From: DAMCZI01 sp032095175
Lineage (GTDB): Bacteria; Bacillota; Clostridia; Clostridiales; Caloramatoraceae
Assembly (NCBI GenBank): GCA_032095175.1
Contig: DAMCZI010000033.1
Span: 1-54,047, forward strand
DNA: 54,047 nt
Reading direction: 5' to 3'
The notes under the pieces were generated by a model, which was given only the letters and a program-made list of their open reading frames with translations, ran no database searches and was not told the origin of the DNA. A program made the translations under genes and the position numbers. This document shows, one piece after another, positions 43,770 to 52,775 of the stretch (position 1 is its first letter; each line of letters opens with the position of its first letter).

Positions 43770-43980
43770 ATGTTTGTCAGAATAGAATATATAGCATTTT
43801 GCATTGTATAAATACCTACATTTATAATTATATAATAAAAAGTCACATTGTAGTATATAAAACTTAATGAATTAAATACAAAAATTTGGGAAAATTATGG
43901 ATTGAGAGGATTTTTACATTATGTATAATGCTCTTAAATTATGCTTTAAAGCTTTTATTATAATATTTAGAGGTGATTTA

Positions 43981-44625
43981 ATGGATAAGGATCAGATACT
44001 TGAGGAGAAAATAAAAGATATTTTAATAAGAGAACTTCAAGGAACAGCTTCAGAGGTTAAAGTTCAATGTCGTGATGGTTATGTCACACTTATCGGTTTT
44101 GTTGATACACTTTCTGAAAAGAAGTTAATAGAAGATTTAACGGATAGAGTTAATGGTATTAAATCTATAGAAAACTGTCTTACAGTTTCAACCGATGGAA
44201 CATTCTCCGACAAAGAGTCCGAAGCTGAAATAATAAACAAATTTAGAAAGCATGATGAGCTTTTAGGCGTAAGTCCAAAGGTTCATAAGGGTGAAGCAGT
44301 TATCGAAGGCAGAGTACATACTTTTAAGGATAAGAAACTAGCCATTACTGAAGCTTCAAGGGCTTTTGGAATAAAGGATGTAATATCCCATATAGAAATA
44401 GATTCGGTTGATACTGTTGATGATATTACAATAAACAACAGAATTCAGCAGAGTCTAATAAATGCAAGACTTGATGATTGCGACATACGAGTTGATGTAG
44501 AAAATGGAAACGTATGGCTTTCAGGATATGCTAATTCAAAATTTGATTCTGAAATCGCATCTGAAATAATAGAAGAAATTGAAGGAGTAAGAAACGTAAA
44601 AAATTTTATATTGGAAAGGGAGTAG
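43981..44625 (+). CDS. Three-BON-domain protein
   Basis: A 214-residue protein composed of three BON-type domains: residues ~5-70 (VQCRDGYVTLIGFVDTLSEK), ~75-140 (VHKGEAVIEGRVHTFKDK) and ~148-213 (VDVENGNVWLSGYANSKF). Each has the beta-strand with V-x-L-x-G and a helix. No signal peptide or lipobox is present, so unlike most BON proteins it may stay in the cytoplasm. The start at 43981 follows AGAGGTGATTTA; an upstream start at 43921 lacks a site. BON domains bind membranes or phospholipid. Function unknown. Confidence 0.75.
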   Translation: MDKDQILEEKIKDILIRELQGTASEVKVQCRDGYVTLIGFVDTLSEKKLIEDLTDRVNGIKSIENCLTVSTDGTFSDKESEAEIINKFRKHDELLGVSPKVHKGEAVIEGRVHTFKDKKLAITEASRAFGIKDVISHIEIDSVDTVDDITINNRIQQSLINARLDDCDIRVDVENGNVWLSGYANSKFDSEIASEIIEEIEGVRNVKNFILERE

Positions 44626-44646
44626 GGCACTCTGCCCTGCTTTTTT
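44624..44646 (+). terminator. Intrinsic terminator of BON gene
   Basis: AGGGCA (44624-44629) pairs with TGCCCT (44633-44638), followed by GC and TTTTTT (44641-44646). The first bases of the stem overlap the stop codon. Confidence 0.85.
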
Positions 44647-44810
44647 ATATTCATAATTACCCAATTATGTTATATAATAAAATAAACATATTTTTATTAT
44701 GTGATTAATATAAACAGCAAATAATACCAACGATAAAATTGGCCATGCTTATCGTATTTAGCCAATTAAGTAAAATAGCCCTTATAATTAAAATATAAAG
44801 GGGTGGAAGT

Positions 44811-45854
44811 ATGGTATTAAAAAGAAATACAGGCGGTGTTCAAAAAGCTTTAATAGCTGTATCAACATTATTTCTCGTGATTGGAGTTTTCTTTGCTGCT
44901 TATCATTTTATATCCAGCAAAACATCAACTAAGTTTACTGATTTTATATTTGAACAAAAGCAAAAAATAGATGAGACGAATACTAAAGCAGGCAATTCTC
45001 TTAAAAACTTGGACAAGTTAAAAACAAGTGATAAGGATGAAATAAACAATATAATTAAAACAGTTTCTTCATCAGAAAAAGATATAGTTCAGACACTAGA
45101 GGAATTAAAAAAAATGAATCCTCCCGAAAGATTCAAGAAGCAGTTTGACAGGTATATCGAGGCTGTTGGCTTAAATAGAAGGATTATGTATCAAACATGT
45201 CTTATACTAAAAAACCCTAGATCTAACGACTTACAAAAGGCTCTCGATGCCCTCGATAAATATGTCAAAGATACTGAGAAAGCATATGAAGCCATTAAGC
45301 TTGAAAAATCCGTTATAAAACTTCCAGAAGATATTGTTTTACTCCCTGAAAATATGAGAGAATATTCTAATGTAATATACAATGACTACACTGCAAAAGC
45401 TAACGCCCTTGAACAATATACTCAATATTATGATTCTATGGATCCACTCGTATATGAACTTAAAACTGAAATATCAGACCTTAACAACTACATACTGTTA
45501 ATAAAAGATGGTCAAACAACAATCGAAACGGTTTATGCAGAAATAGAGAAAAAATTTGCTAAGCTAACTACAATAAAGAATAGTTACATTCAAATTTCTG
45601 TACCTTCAAAGGCCGCTGAGCAGCATAAAACCTTTAATGATTTGTCAGATAGATATATCTCCTACTGCCAGGACTTTAAATCTACACTGGTGATGCTCGA
45701 GGAGGCAGGAGCAAGCGAAGAGGATCTGCTTGAAGTGAACATGGCATTTGATGAGCTTATAGTAAGGTACAAAGAAATAGAAAGTGCTCTTAATACTTTC
45801 GCTCAAAATTATGAAAGCAACAAAGCTTTTTATAAAGATATAAACAATCTTTAG
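44811..45854 (+). CDS. Membrane-anchored coiled-coil protein of unknown function
   Basis: A 347-residue protein. One N-terminal membrane segment (LIAVSTLFLVIGVFFAAYHF, residues ~13-32), then a long alpha-helical exterior rich in Lys, Glu and Asn with heptad-like stretches (residues ~45-110, ~170-300). No enzyme motif, lipobox or repeat is visible. GGGGTGGAAGT is the ribosome site. Single-gene unit with its own terminator. I do not recognise the family; a structural or signalling role at the envelope is likely but unproved. Confidence 0.6.
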   Translation: MVLKRNTGGVQKALIAVSTLFLVIGVFFAAYHFISSKTSTKFTDFIFEQKQKIDETNTKAGNSLKNLDKLKTSDKDEINNIIKTVSSSEKDIVQTLEELKKMNPPERFKKQFDRYIEAVGLNRRIMYQTCLILKNPRSNDLQKALDALDKYVKDTEKAYEAIKLEKSVIKLPEDIVLLPENMREYSNVIYNDYTAKANALEQYTQYYDSMDPLVYELKTEISDLNNYILLIKDGQTTIETVYAEIEKKFAKLTTIKNSYIQISVPSKAAEQHKTFNDLSDRYISYCQDFKSTLVMLEEAGASEEDLLEVNMAFDELIVRYKEIESALNTFAQNYESNKAFYKDINNL

Positions 45855-45882
45855 CTATAATTGATTTCTTTTGCCATATTGT

Positions 45883-45912
45883 CACAGGAAATTTTTCCTG
45901 TGGCTTTTCTTT
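45883..45912 (+). terminator. Intrinsic terminator
   Basis: CACAGGAA (45883-45890) pairs with TTCCTGTG (45895-45902), followed by GCTTTTCTTTTT. It ends the transcript of the 44811 gene. Confidence 0.85.
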
Positions 45913-45984
45913 TTATTATTCTTCAATTCAAATAACATTTCATTCTATTATTCAAATCGTTCATTTTATCAAAAAAAGAAAAAT

Positions 45985-46023
45985 ATTGTAGATATTTATA
46001 CAATAGTTGGTATTTGATATAAT
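45985..46023 (+). promoter_or_regulatory. Promoter with palindromic operator ahead of tandem RRNPP-like genes
   Basis: TTATAC (45996-46001) and TATAAT (46018-46023) are separated by 16 bases. The palindrome ATTGTA-N8-TACAAT (45985-46004) overlaps the -35 box, a layout expected for autoregulation. Transcription would read into the gene at 46071. Confidence 0.55.
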
Positions 46024-46070
46024 ATATATTACATTCTATATAAAATTATTTTTAAAGGAAGGGCTTTTTT

Positions 46071-47309
46071 ATGGATAGATTTGATGTTTCCGATAGAATA
46101 AAAAAATATAGAAGTTTGCTCGGTATTTCTCAAGGCCAATTAGCCAATGATAAACTTAACCTTAATTTGATAAAATCCATTGAAGCAAGAAGAAGAAACT
46201 TAACTCCACTTAAAGCTAGCATTCTTGTTGAAAACCTTAAAAAAATAGCTCTTTCAAAAGGTATTTCCCTAAATATAGAAACAAGCGAATTTTTAATGTC
46301 TAATACTGATTATGCAAGGCAATATTGTCTAAAAAAAATAGACAATTTATATAACTCCTATGATGAAATAGAATATAAGAATTTATTTAATATTGCGCAA
46401 AAATTTGATTTAAATGATATAAAAATTTCTATATATAACAAAATTGCAGAACACTACTATAATGTTAAAGATTATCTTTTATCTTTAAGCTACTATGAAA
46501 AAGCACTTAATATTTCAAGCAAAATCTGTAAATTAAACTCAGCAGCTTTTTTTCTTTTCCGAATAGGGACATGCTATTTCTGTTTAAACAATTTGGATAA
46601 ATCAATTTTATATTATAACGAATGCTATAATCTTTGTAATAAAGACAATATTGATGATCCAGATTTAAAAGCACGTTTATTTTACAACACCGCATTTTAT
46701 TATAAAAAAACCGGTGATAATATAAATTCTCTTAAATGGCTTAATAAATCTCTAACATTAAAAAATAACACTAACGAACATTTTAACAAGAGTCTACTTT
46801 TAAAAGCAAATATTTTTCTTGGAATGGAAAAAGCAAATAGTGCCTTAAAAATTTATAAATACCTGTTAAAGGCTGATACTAATTATATCCATATAGTCTG
46901 TCATAATATGGCTTATGCATATTATCAGCTTAAAAAACAGGATAAAACTATAGAACTTCTTAATAAAACCATAAGCTTGCAGCTTAAATCAGAGGAGTTT
47001 ACAATAACCCTCTCCCTTATGGATCTTGGATATGCATATTTTAAGAATAAAATGTATAGAGAATCCATCATATTTTATCAATATTCTATTGATAGTTGTC
47101 TAAAATATAGTCAAATTGAATATTTTGAAGAATGCTTTAAAATGCTTCTTAAACTCTATAGGCTTACTAACGATATGAAATCATTTAATAAATATTCGCT
47201 GCTGCTAATTAATGTCTATTTTAAAAATAGAGAAATTCAAAATCAACTTTATGGATGTATTAACATACTAATTAAAGACATACTTGAAATTAATTTATAT
47301 ACAAACTAA
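46071..47309 (+). CDS. RRNPP-like helix-turn-helix/TPR regulator, copy 1
   Basis: A 412-residue protein. Residues ~6-62 are an XRE-type helix-turn-helix (RIKKYRSLLGISQGQLA, LIKSIEARRRNLTP). From ~100 to the end are degenerate tetratricopeptide repeats (YYNVKDYLLSLSYYEKAL, FYKKTGDNINSLKWLNKSL-like units) that in Rgg/NprR/PlcR/PapR-linked proteins bind a short peptide. It is ~50% like the next gene and shares an opening MDRFDV with it. GGAAGGG is the ribosome site. No peptide gene follows it directly. Confidence 0.85.
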   Translation: MDRFDVSDRIKKYRSLLGISQGQLANDKLNLNLIKSIEARRRNLTPLKASILVENLKKIALSKGISLNIETSEFLMSNTDYARQYCLKKIDNLYNSYDEIEYKNLFNIAQKFDLNDIKISIYNKIAEHYYNVKDYLLSLSYYEKALNISSKICKLNSAAFFLFRIGTCYFCLNNLDKSILYYNECYNLCNKDNIDDPDLKARLFYNTAFYYKKTGDNINSLKWLNKSLTLKNNTNEHFNKSLLLKANIFLGMEKANSALKIYKYLLKADTNYIHIVCHNMAYAYYQLKKQDKTIELLNKTISLQLKSEEFTITLSLMDLGYAYFKNKMYRESIIFYQYSIDSCLKYSQIEYFEECFKMLLKLYRLTNDMKSFNKYSLLLINVYFKNREIQNQLYGCINILIKDILEINLYTN

Positions 47310-47352
47310 TCTAATTTGTATGCCAAAAGTTCATATAAGAAAGGGAATTTTT

Positions 47353-48585
47353 ATGGATAGATTTGATGTTACTAATAGAATAAAAAACTATAGGAACCTT
47401 CTCAACATACCTCAAAATCAGTTGGCCAATGATAAATTGAGCCTTAGTTTAATAAAATCCATTGAAGCTGGAAGAAGAAAGCTTACTCCCCTAAAAGCCA
47501 ATATAATGGTGGAAAACTTTAAAAAAATAGCTCTTACTAAAGGTATTTCCCTAACAATTGATGTAAGTGAATTTTTAATGTCTAATAAAGATTATGCAAG
47601 GCATTACTGCATAAAGAAATTAGATATTTTGTGTAATTCTTATGATGAACAGGAGTATGAAGATTTACTTAATATTGCTAATGAATATGGTTTGGAAGAT
47701 ATCAAACTATGTATTTATATAAAATATGGGGATTACTTTTTTGGCATTCAAAATTACAACATCTCCTTAAAGTTTCTTCATAACGCATATGATGCTTCAA
47801 TAGTAATAAAGGATAACTCAAATTCATTAAAACTGCTTACTAAGATTGGTGTATGCTATTTTTGCCTTAATGATATGGAAAATTCATTAAAATACTATAC
47901 AAAATGCTACAATGAACTAATAGATAATAATATACATAATATTTTAATTCATTTTCCACTATTCTATAATATAGCTGCTTATTATAAAAAATTAAATAAT
48001 TTTACCTTAGCTTTAGAATGGATTGAAAAATGCATTTCATTAAAAGGTATTGAAGAGACAAAAATTAATCATTCTATGCTATTGAAAGCTAATATTTTAT
48101 TATGCACGGAAAAATATAATGAAGCATTAGGTATCTATGAATACTTATTAGAACATGATACAAGATTTATTCATATTATCTATCACAATATGGCTTATGC
48201 ATATGAAAAACTAAAAAAAGAAGACAAAAGTGTAGAATTACTCAACCACTCAATAAGTATACAGCTTGAATCCGGCGAATCTTCTGTAAGTCTTTCTTTA
48301 ATGGATTTAGGTGATATATACTATAAAAAAAATATGTATAGAGAATCAATAATATTCTATCAATATGCTATTGACAGCTGTTTAAAATATAATCAACCCA
48401 CTTATCTATTTAAATGCTGTAATATGCTTTTAAATCTTCACAGATTATCCAAAAAAACAATTAACTTTCATGATTATGCTATTAAATTAATTAAAATTTA
48501 TCTAAAAAATCCTGAGATTCATGATAAATTTTCATGTTTTCTTTATATTGTTGTTAAATGCCTTCTTCAAATTAATGAAATTTAA
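47353..48585 (+). CDS. RRNPP-like helix-turn-helix/TPR regulator, copy 2
   Basis: A 410-residue paralog of the preceding gene, with the same helix-turn-helix (RIKNYRNLLNIPQNQLA, LIKSIEAGRRKLTP) and TPR-like repeats. The start at 47353 follows AAAGGGAATTTTT; an upstream frame at 47284 overlaps the previous gene and lacks a site. It is 44 bases after copy 1, so the pair is cotranscribed and may form mixed dimers. No peptide gene with a ribosome site was found after it. Confidence 0.85.
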   Translation: MDRFDVTNRIKNYRNLLNIPQNQLANDKLSLSLIKSIEAGRRKLTPLKANIMVENFKKIALTKGISLTIDVSEFLMSNKDYARHYCIKKLDILCNSYDEQEYEDLLNIANEYGLEDIKLCIYIKYGDYFFGIQNYNISLKFLHNAYDASIVIKDNSNSLKLLTKIGVCYFCLNDMENSLKYYTKCYNELIDNNIHNILIHFPLFYNIAAYYKKLNNFTLALEWIEKCISLKGIEETKINHSMLLKANILLCTEKYNEALGIYEYLLEHDTRFIHIIYHNMAYAYEKLKKEDKSVELLNHSISIQLESGESSVSLSLMDLGDIYYKKNMYRESIIFYQYAIDSCLKYNQPTYLFKCCNMLLNLHRLSKKTINFHDYAIKLIKIYLKNPEIHDKFSCFLYIVVKCLLQINEI

Positions 48586-48622
48586 ATTTATTTTATAATA
48601 CTCTTTTATCTTTGTTAATTTT

Positions 48623-48669
48623 TATAATCATAATGTCATTTCTTAACTATATTTGTCGCTCCTGTGTCC
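48623..48669 (+). promoter_or_regulatory. TATAAT plus 17-bp shared leader motif before the TPP-enzyme gene
   Basis: TATAAT (48623-48628) is followed 25 bases later by TTGTCGCTCCTGTGTCC (48653-48669). The same 17-mer with one change is at 51078-51094, also downstream of a TATAAT. A second TTGTCG occurs at 48704. No gene is supported between 48586 and 48895. The motif may be an operator for one of the RRNPP-like proteins. Confidence 0.6.
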
Positions 48670-48895
48670 ATTATTTTAAGATGCTCTTTTTTTAATTATT
48701 ATTTTGTCGTTTTTTGTCATTTCATTATTTAAAATTATATATATTAATGGTAAATTCATATATAATAGATAAACTTATTAAATATGCTATTATTTATGCT
48801 CACACAATATTAAAAGCTTCTATTTTTATTCAGAAAATAATTTTAATTATACAGCTTCATACAGAGATAATAATTACCTTAAGGGAGTGTTTGCA

Positions 48896-50518
48896 ATGAG
48901 AATGGCAAGAGCCCTTCTTGATTACTTAAAATTAAACAATGTTGATTTAGTATTTGGAATACCATCTAGTACAGTAAGTGCTATATTCGATGAATTATGT
49001 GACGCAAATATAAAAACAATTATTACAAAAAATGAAGCAGGTGCCGTATACTCCGCTTCCAGATATTCATCTGCATCTAATAAGATGGGTGTTTGTGTTT
49101 TAGCTGGTGGTGTCGGAGTCAATAATGCTGTTAACGGAATAGCTGATGCTATGAGAAATAAAATACCTCTATTGATAATATCAGGCCATGTTCAAAGGTG
49201 GCAGATAGGAAAAGGAGCTATACATGAACAGGATACTGAGTATATATTAAAGCCAATTACAAAATATAGCCATACAGTAATTGCCGATGATATTGTACTC
49301 AATTCCCTTAAGGAGGCTATTGAAATTGCATTAACTCCCCCTATGGGACCTGTTCATGTCTCCATCCCCCTAGACATACAAATGATGGAATATAATGCTC
49401 CTTTACTAGAGGAAGCACAGTATTACCAAAAATATTTAACGCCCAATAATAATCAAGATATTAGAAGAGCTTGCAATATAATAAATGAAAGTGCAAATGG
49501 AATTATCCTAGTTGGTAAAGGTTGTAAAGGATGTTCCGAAAAGGTAATAGAGTTAAGCCGAAGACTTCAGTGGCCAATCATCACCACTCCACAGGCCAAG
49601 GGATTAATACCCTACGATTTCCCTTTAAACCTCGGAAATTATGGTTTTGGCGGAACAGACTTAGCTAATAGATATGTTGAAAATAGCAATTCATCCTGTT
49701 TATTAATACTAGGTTCAAGTTTAGGTGAAGCAGTAACCAAAAACTACAGTAGCACATTTACTGAAGGGCGAAAGGTTATCCATATAGATCAGGATGAAAT
49801 GCAAATAAATAAAATTTATAGAGCTGATGTTGGAATTTCTGCAGATTTAAAATTAGTAATACCATCCCTTTTAGAACTTACAAATAAATCTAATACAATA
49901 TTTAAAAAGTCTGAAGCATTTAATGATCCATACATAAAAAATCATTTTGGATTATCTTTAAGGTTGTTTTTTGAAAAAATAACCTCAATACTTCCTCAAA
50001 ACACTTTTTATGTTTGCGACATTGGGGAATATATGAATTTTGCATTAAAATATACCCAAATTCCACAGGGAGGCAGCTTTGATATAAATATGAACTATGG
50101 TGCTACAGGCACAGGTGTAGGTGGTGCTGTTGGTATCCAATTAGCCTTTCCAAATAGACCTGTTGCTGTTTTCTGTGGAGATGGTTCCTTTTTTATGAAT
50201 GGTAATGAAATATTTACTGCAAAAGAGTACAAGCTTCCAATAATATATTTTATTGTTAATAATTCTATGTTAGGTTATGTACAGCATGGCCAAATGTACA
50301 TGTATGGAAGGGCACTTAAAAACTATTGTAATCAAAGAGTATCCATAAGCAGTATGATGAATGCTGCTGGAGTTAGATCATTTGAAATTCGAAGTATAGA
50401 TGAACTAAATAGAATCCCAGAATTAATAAGGAACCTACATGGTCCATGTGTCATTGAATTGATTACAAATGGCAGTGAACCAGCTCCTATTGCTCACAGG
50501 TTCCAAAAATTTAAATAA
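48896..50518 (+). CDS. Thiamine-pyrophosphate-dependent enzyme (acetolactate-synthase-like)
   Basis: A 540-residue protein of the acetohydroxyacid synthase/POX superfamily. N-terminal PYR domain: LVFGIPSSTVSAIFD, and TKNEAGAVYSASRYS with the catalytic glutamate. Middle domain: ILVGKGCKGCSEKVIE. C-terminal PP domain: FCGDGSFFMNGNEIFTA, GDG-N TPP motif. The start at 48896 follows AAGGGAG; a GTG at 48887 overlaps that site. True acetolactate synthases have partner small subunits (ilvN); instead a 134-residue STAS-like protein follows. The substrate is therefore uncertain; an acyloin or sulfopyruvate-type reaction is possible. Confidence 0.8.
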   Translation: MRMARALLDYLKLNNVDLVFGIPSSTVSAIFDELCDANIKTIITKNEAGAVYSASRYSSASNKMGVCVLAGGVGVNNAVNGIADAMRNKIPLLIISGHVQRWQIGKGAIHEQDTEYILKPITKYSHTVIADDIVLNSLKEAIEIALTPPMGPVHVSIPLDIQMMEYNAPLLEEAQYYQKYLTPNNNQDIRRACNIINESANGIILVGKGCKGCSEKVIELSRRLQWPIITTPQAKGLIPYDFPLNLGNYGFGGTDLANRYVENSNSSCLLILGSSLGEAVTKNYSSTFTEGRKVIHIDQDEMQINKIYRADVGISADLKLVIPSLLELTNKSNTIFKKSEAFNDPYIKNHFGLSLRLFFEKITSILPQNTFYVCDIGEYMNFALKYTQIPQGGSFDINMNYGATGTGVGGAVGIQLAFPNRPVAVFCGDGSFFMNGNEIFTAKEYKLPIIYFIVNNSMLGYVQHGQMYMYGRALKNYCNQRVSISSMMNAAGVRSFEIRSIDELNRIPELIRNLHGPCVIELITNGSEPAPIAHRFQKFK

Positions 50519-50540
50519 AATATATTCGGGAGGATTTAAA

Positions 50541-50945
50541 ATGGTAGTTCAAGACTCATATAAAAAGTACATTATAAGAGTGGATGTTTCCAAAAATGTT
50601 GTATATGAGACTTTCATTGGCACATGGGATAAGGACGTTTGTACAAGATACCATGAAAATTATGCTAATAACATACTACCACTTTTTAATGGAGTTAATT
50701 GGGTTAAATGCTGCGATCTAAGAAGCTACCATATTTCCGATATAACAGATGAACTAAAAAAATATATAAATTGGGCTACAAGCAGCGGAATGATCTTTGG
50801 AATATTTATTACCAACAATTCAATTATCAAACTGCAAATTAAAAAGGTTTTTAATTTGAATAGCAATATAAAAATATTTGAAACTTTTGAAGCTGCTGAG
50901 GAATTTATAAACAATACACTTCTAGCTCTTCACCCACAAATATAG
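50541..50945 (+). CDS. Small STAS-like (SpoIIAA-like) protein
   Basis: A 134-residue protein with an alpha/beta pattern and no signal peptide: VVYETFIGTWDKDVCTRY, WVKCCDLRSYHISD, FGIFITNNSIIKLQIKKVF and IFETFEAAEEFI. The order of strands and the FETFEAAEEF helix resemble STAS/SpoIIAA-like single-domain proteins that bind small ligands or partners. The start at 50541 follows GGGAGGATTTAAA. It is 22 bases after the TPP enzyme, so the two are coexpressed and perhaps act together. Confidence 0.6.
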   Translation: MVVQDSYKKYIIRVDVSKNVVYETFIGTWDKDVCTRYHENYANNILPLFNGVNWVKCCDLRSYHISDITDELKKYINWATSSGMIFGIFITNNSIIKLQIKKVFNLNSNIKIFETFEAAEEFINNTLLALHPQI

Positions 50946-51058
50946 TACAACAGGCAGTTTAATATCTGCTCTTTTCTTTCTTATACTAATGAGTTCATTT
51001 GAATTAACCTATTTCCTTCAAATCTAAAGGTTATTTTTTCATTTTATGGTACATATGA

Positions 51059-51094
51059 TATAATGTTTTGTAGATAATTGTCGCCCCTGTGTCC
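51059..51094 (+). promoter_or_regulatory. TATAAT plus 17-bp shared leader motif before the third RRNPP-like gene
   Basis: TATAAT (51059-51064) lies 14 bases ahead of TTGTCGCCCCTGTGTCC (51078-51094), which matches 48653-48669 at 16 of 17 bases. The pair is likely a shared operator or RNA element near the transcript start. A TGTCG follows at 51121, as one follows at 48705 in the other copy. Confidence 0.6.
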
Positions 51095-51202
51095 TTTTAA
51101 AAATTTTCTTTGTAATATTATGTCGAATGACCATTATTTGTTAAATTAGTCCTTTAAATTTAATTCTCTTTTTATTATCATTATAGGAAAGAGGGAAAAT
51201 TA

Positions 51203-52405
51203 ATGGAACCAATTGAAGTTGGTGAAAGAATAAGAAGTTATCGCGAGCAGCTTGGAATCACCAGAGAACAACTGGCAGCCGGGAAAATATCCTCCAGTTT
51301 AATAAAATACATTGAGCAAGGCAAAAGAAAGTTAACTCCAATTAGAGCAGCAATTATAGCAGCAAATTTGAATGAAGTAGCCGAAAGAAAAGAAATACAG
51401 TTTGAGATTACTGCTCAAGATTTGCTTATACCAGAAAAAGATTATGCAGCATTAGTATGTAAAAAAAGAATAGATAAACTTCACAAAAACGAGTTTTGCT
51501 TAGAGGATTATCTTGACATTTTAAAGATTACAGAATTATATAATCTTTCAACTACAAAGTTAGAGATATTCGGAATAATGTCTCGTCATTATTATGGCAA
51601 AGATACAAATTTGTCAGTTAAATATACAAAAGAAGAATTAAAATTATGTATAAAACTAAAAATGAATAATAGGTTTTCAGATATATTAACTAGACTTGGA
51701 GTTTATTACTATAGCCTTAGCAAATATAATTTAGCTTTACAGTGTTTTAACCATTGTTATTATAATATAAAATACCTTTCCGAAGACAGTAGCGATGTAG
51801 AATCAAAAACTTTATACAATAAAGCCCTTTGTTACAGAAAACTCGAAAGCTACTCTAAAGCTTTTTACTATCTAAATAAACTATTTGCTTTTAAAGAAAT
51901 TGACGATAGACTTACAAACTTAGCTTTAATATTAAAAGCAAATATATATGTTGAATTAAAGGAGTATGAGAAAGCTCTTGATATATATACATATATTGCT
52001 GATCATAGTATTGATTATCTTTATATAATTCAAAACAACATGGCTGAAGCTTTTAATAAATTAAATAGAGTTGATGAGAGCATTAAATATTTAACAAAAT
52101 CAATAAACAACCAAATAAGCTCTCCATCTCCAAACACTACATTGTCACTTATTAATATGGCTGAAAATTATAAAAATCAAAGCATGTTAAGGGAATCAAT
52201 TGTGTTTTATGAATATGCATTTGATAATTCAATAAAATTCAATCAATTTAATGAAATGTTAAAATGTTATGAAGCATTATTAAGTTTATATACTAAAATT
52301 AAAAAATTTGATAAAATAACAGACCTAAAAGAATACATGAAAATTCTGGTTGACAAAAAGGATCTGCCTGCTGAGTTTAAAGACAAAGCCATATTACTGA
52401 AATAA
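51203..52405 (+). CDS. RRNPP-like helix-turn-helix/TPR regulator, copy 3, with adjacent peptide gene
   Basis: A 400-residue regulator. The helix-turn-helix (RIRSYREQLGITREQLA, LIKYIEQGKRKLTP) and TPR-like repeats (FNHCYYNIKYLSED, NMAEAFNKLNRVDESIKYL) resemble those of copies 1 and 2, but it is more diverged. GAAAGAGGGAAAAT is the ribosome site. A short secreted-peptide gene starts 57 bases after its stop, the classical receptor-peptide pairing of RRNPP quorum sensing. Probable role: peptide-controlled regulator of itself and of the TPP-enzyme operon, which shares its leader motif. Inference. Confidence 0.85.
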   Translation: MEPIEVGERIRSYREQLGITREQLAAGKISSSLIKYIEQGKRKLTPIRAAIIAANLNEVAERKEIQFEITAQDLLIPEKDYAALVCKKRIDKLHKNEFCLEDYLDILKITELYNLSTTKLEIFGIMSRHYYGKDTNLSVKYTKEELKLCIKLKMNNRFSDILTRLGVYYYSLSKYNLALQCFNHCYYNIKYLSEDSSDVESKTLYNKALCYRKLESYSKAFYYLNKLFAFKEIDDRLTNLALILKANIYVELKEYEKALDIYTYIADHSIDYLYIIQNNMAEAFNKLNRVDESIKYLTKSINNQISSPSPNTTLSLINMAENYKNQSMLRESIVFYEYAFDNSIKFNQFNEMLKCYEALLSLYTKIKKFDKITDLKEYMKILVDKKDLPAEFKDKAILLK

Positions 52406-52462
52406 ATTAAATAAGACTTTCTTTAATTCAAATACAAGTTTTAATTATTTAGGAGGGGTAAA

Positions 52463-52651
52463 ATGAAAAAGTTTAAAAAAGCTTTACTCACTATTCTTAT
52501 AATTGGAATCTTTACACTTTCTTGCGTTACATTAGGAGCTAACAGAAATGCTGTTAGCAACAACACTTCTACAAAATCCAATGGAATTATGGTAAGTGGT
52601 TACCTAATTGATCCACCACCTGTATTATTATCTGCAAGAAGCATGATGTAA
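52463..52651 (+). CDS. Short secreted peptide, candidate RRNPP signal precursor
   Basis: A 62-residue precursor. A basic start (MKKFKKALL), hydrophobic helix (TILIIGIFTLSCVTLG) and likely cleavage after Gly-Ala near residue 26 give a Sec signal peptide. The released part is short, polar, then GYLIDPPPVLLSARSMM at the end. Signal precursors of this kind are processed to a 5-10-residue C-terminal pheromone and imported by oligopeptide permease. The start follows AGGAGGGGTAAA, a very strong site. The gene follows the regulator at 51203 and ends in a strong terminator. Confidence 0.75.
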   Translation: MKKFKKALLTILIIGIFTLSCVTLGANRNAVSNNTSTKSNGIMVSGYLIDPPPVLLSARSMM

Positions 52652-52661
52652 ACAAATAAGA

Positions 52662-52698
52662 ACTCTCTCCTTAATAAAAATTAAGGAGAGAGTTTTTA
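52662..52698 (+). terminator. Intrinsic terminator after peptide gene
   Basis: ACTCTCTCCTTAA (52662-52674) pairs with TTAAGGAGAGAGT (52681-52693), followed by TTTTATTTG. The stem is perfect, so the regulator-peptide pair is a closed unit. Confidence 0.9.
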
Positions 52699-52775
52699 TT
52701 TGTTTTTGTACATTAAAATCCTATTTTAACTTTAAACATTTATAACTTACAATTTATTTTCTTATTCCTTGATTA

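Noticed and set aside
47284..47352. Upstream extension of the second regulator overlapping the first
   Set aside because: No ribosome site, and the paralog's MDRFDV start aligns with the ATG at 47353.
48714..48899. Short hydrophobic frame between the second regulator and the TPP enzyme, considered as a second pheromone gene
   Set aside because: No ribosome site, no normal signal-peptide layout, and it runs into the start of the enzyme gene.
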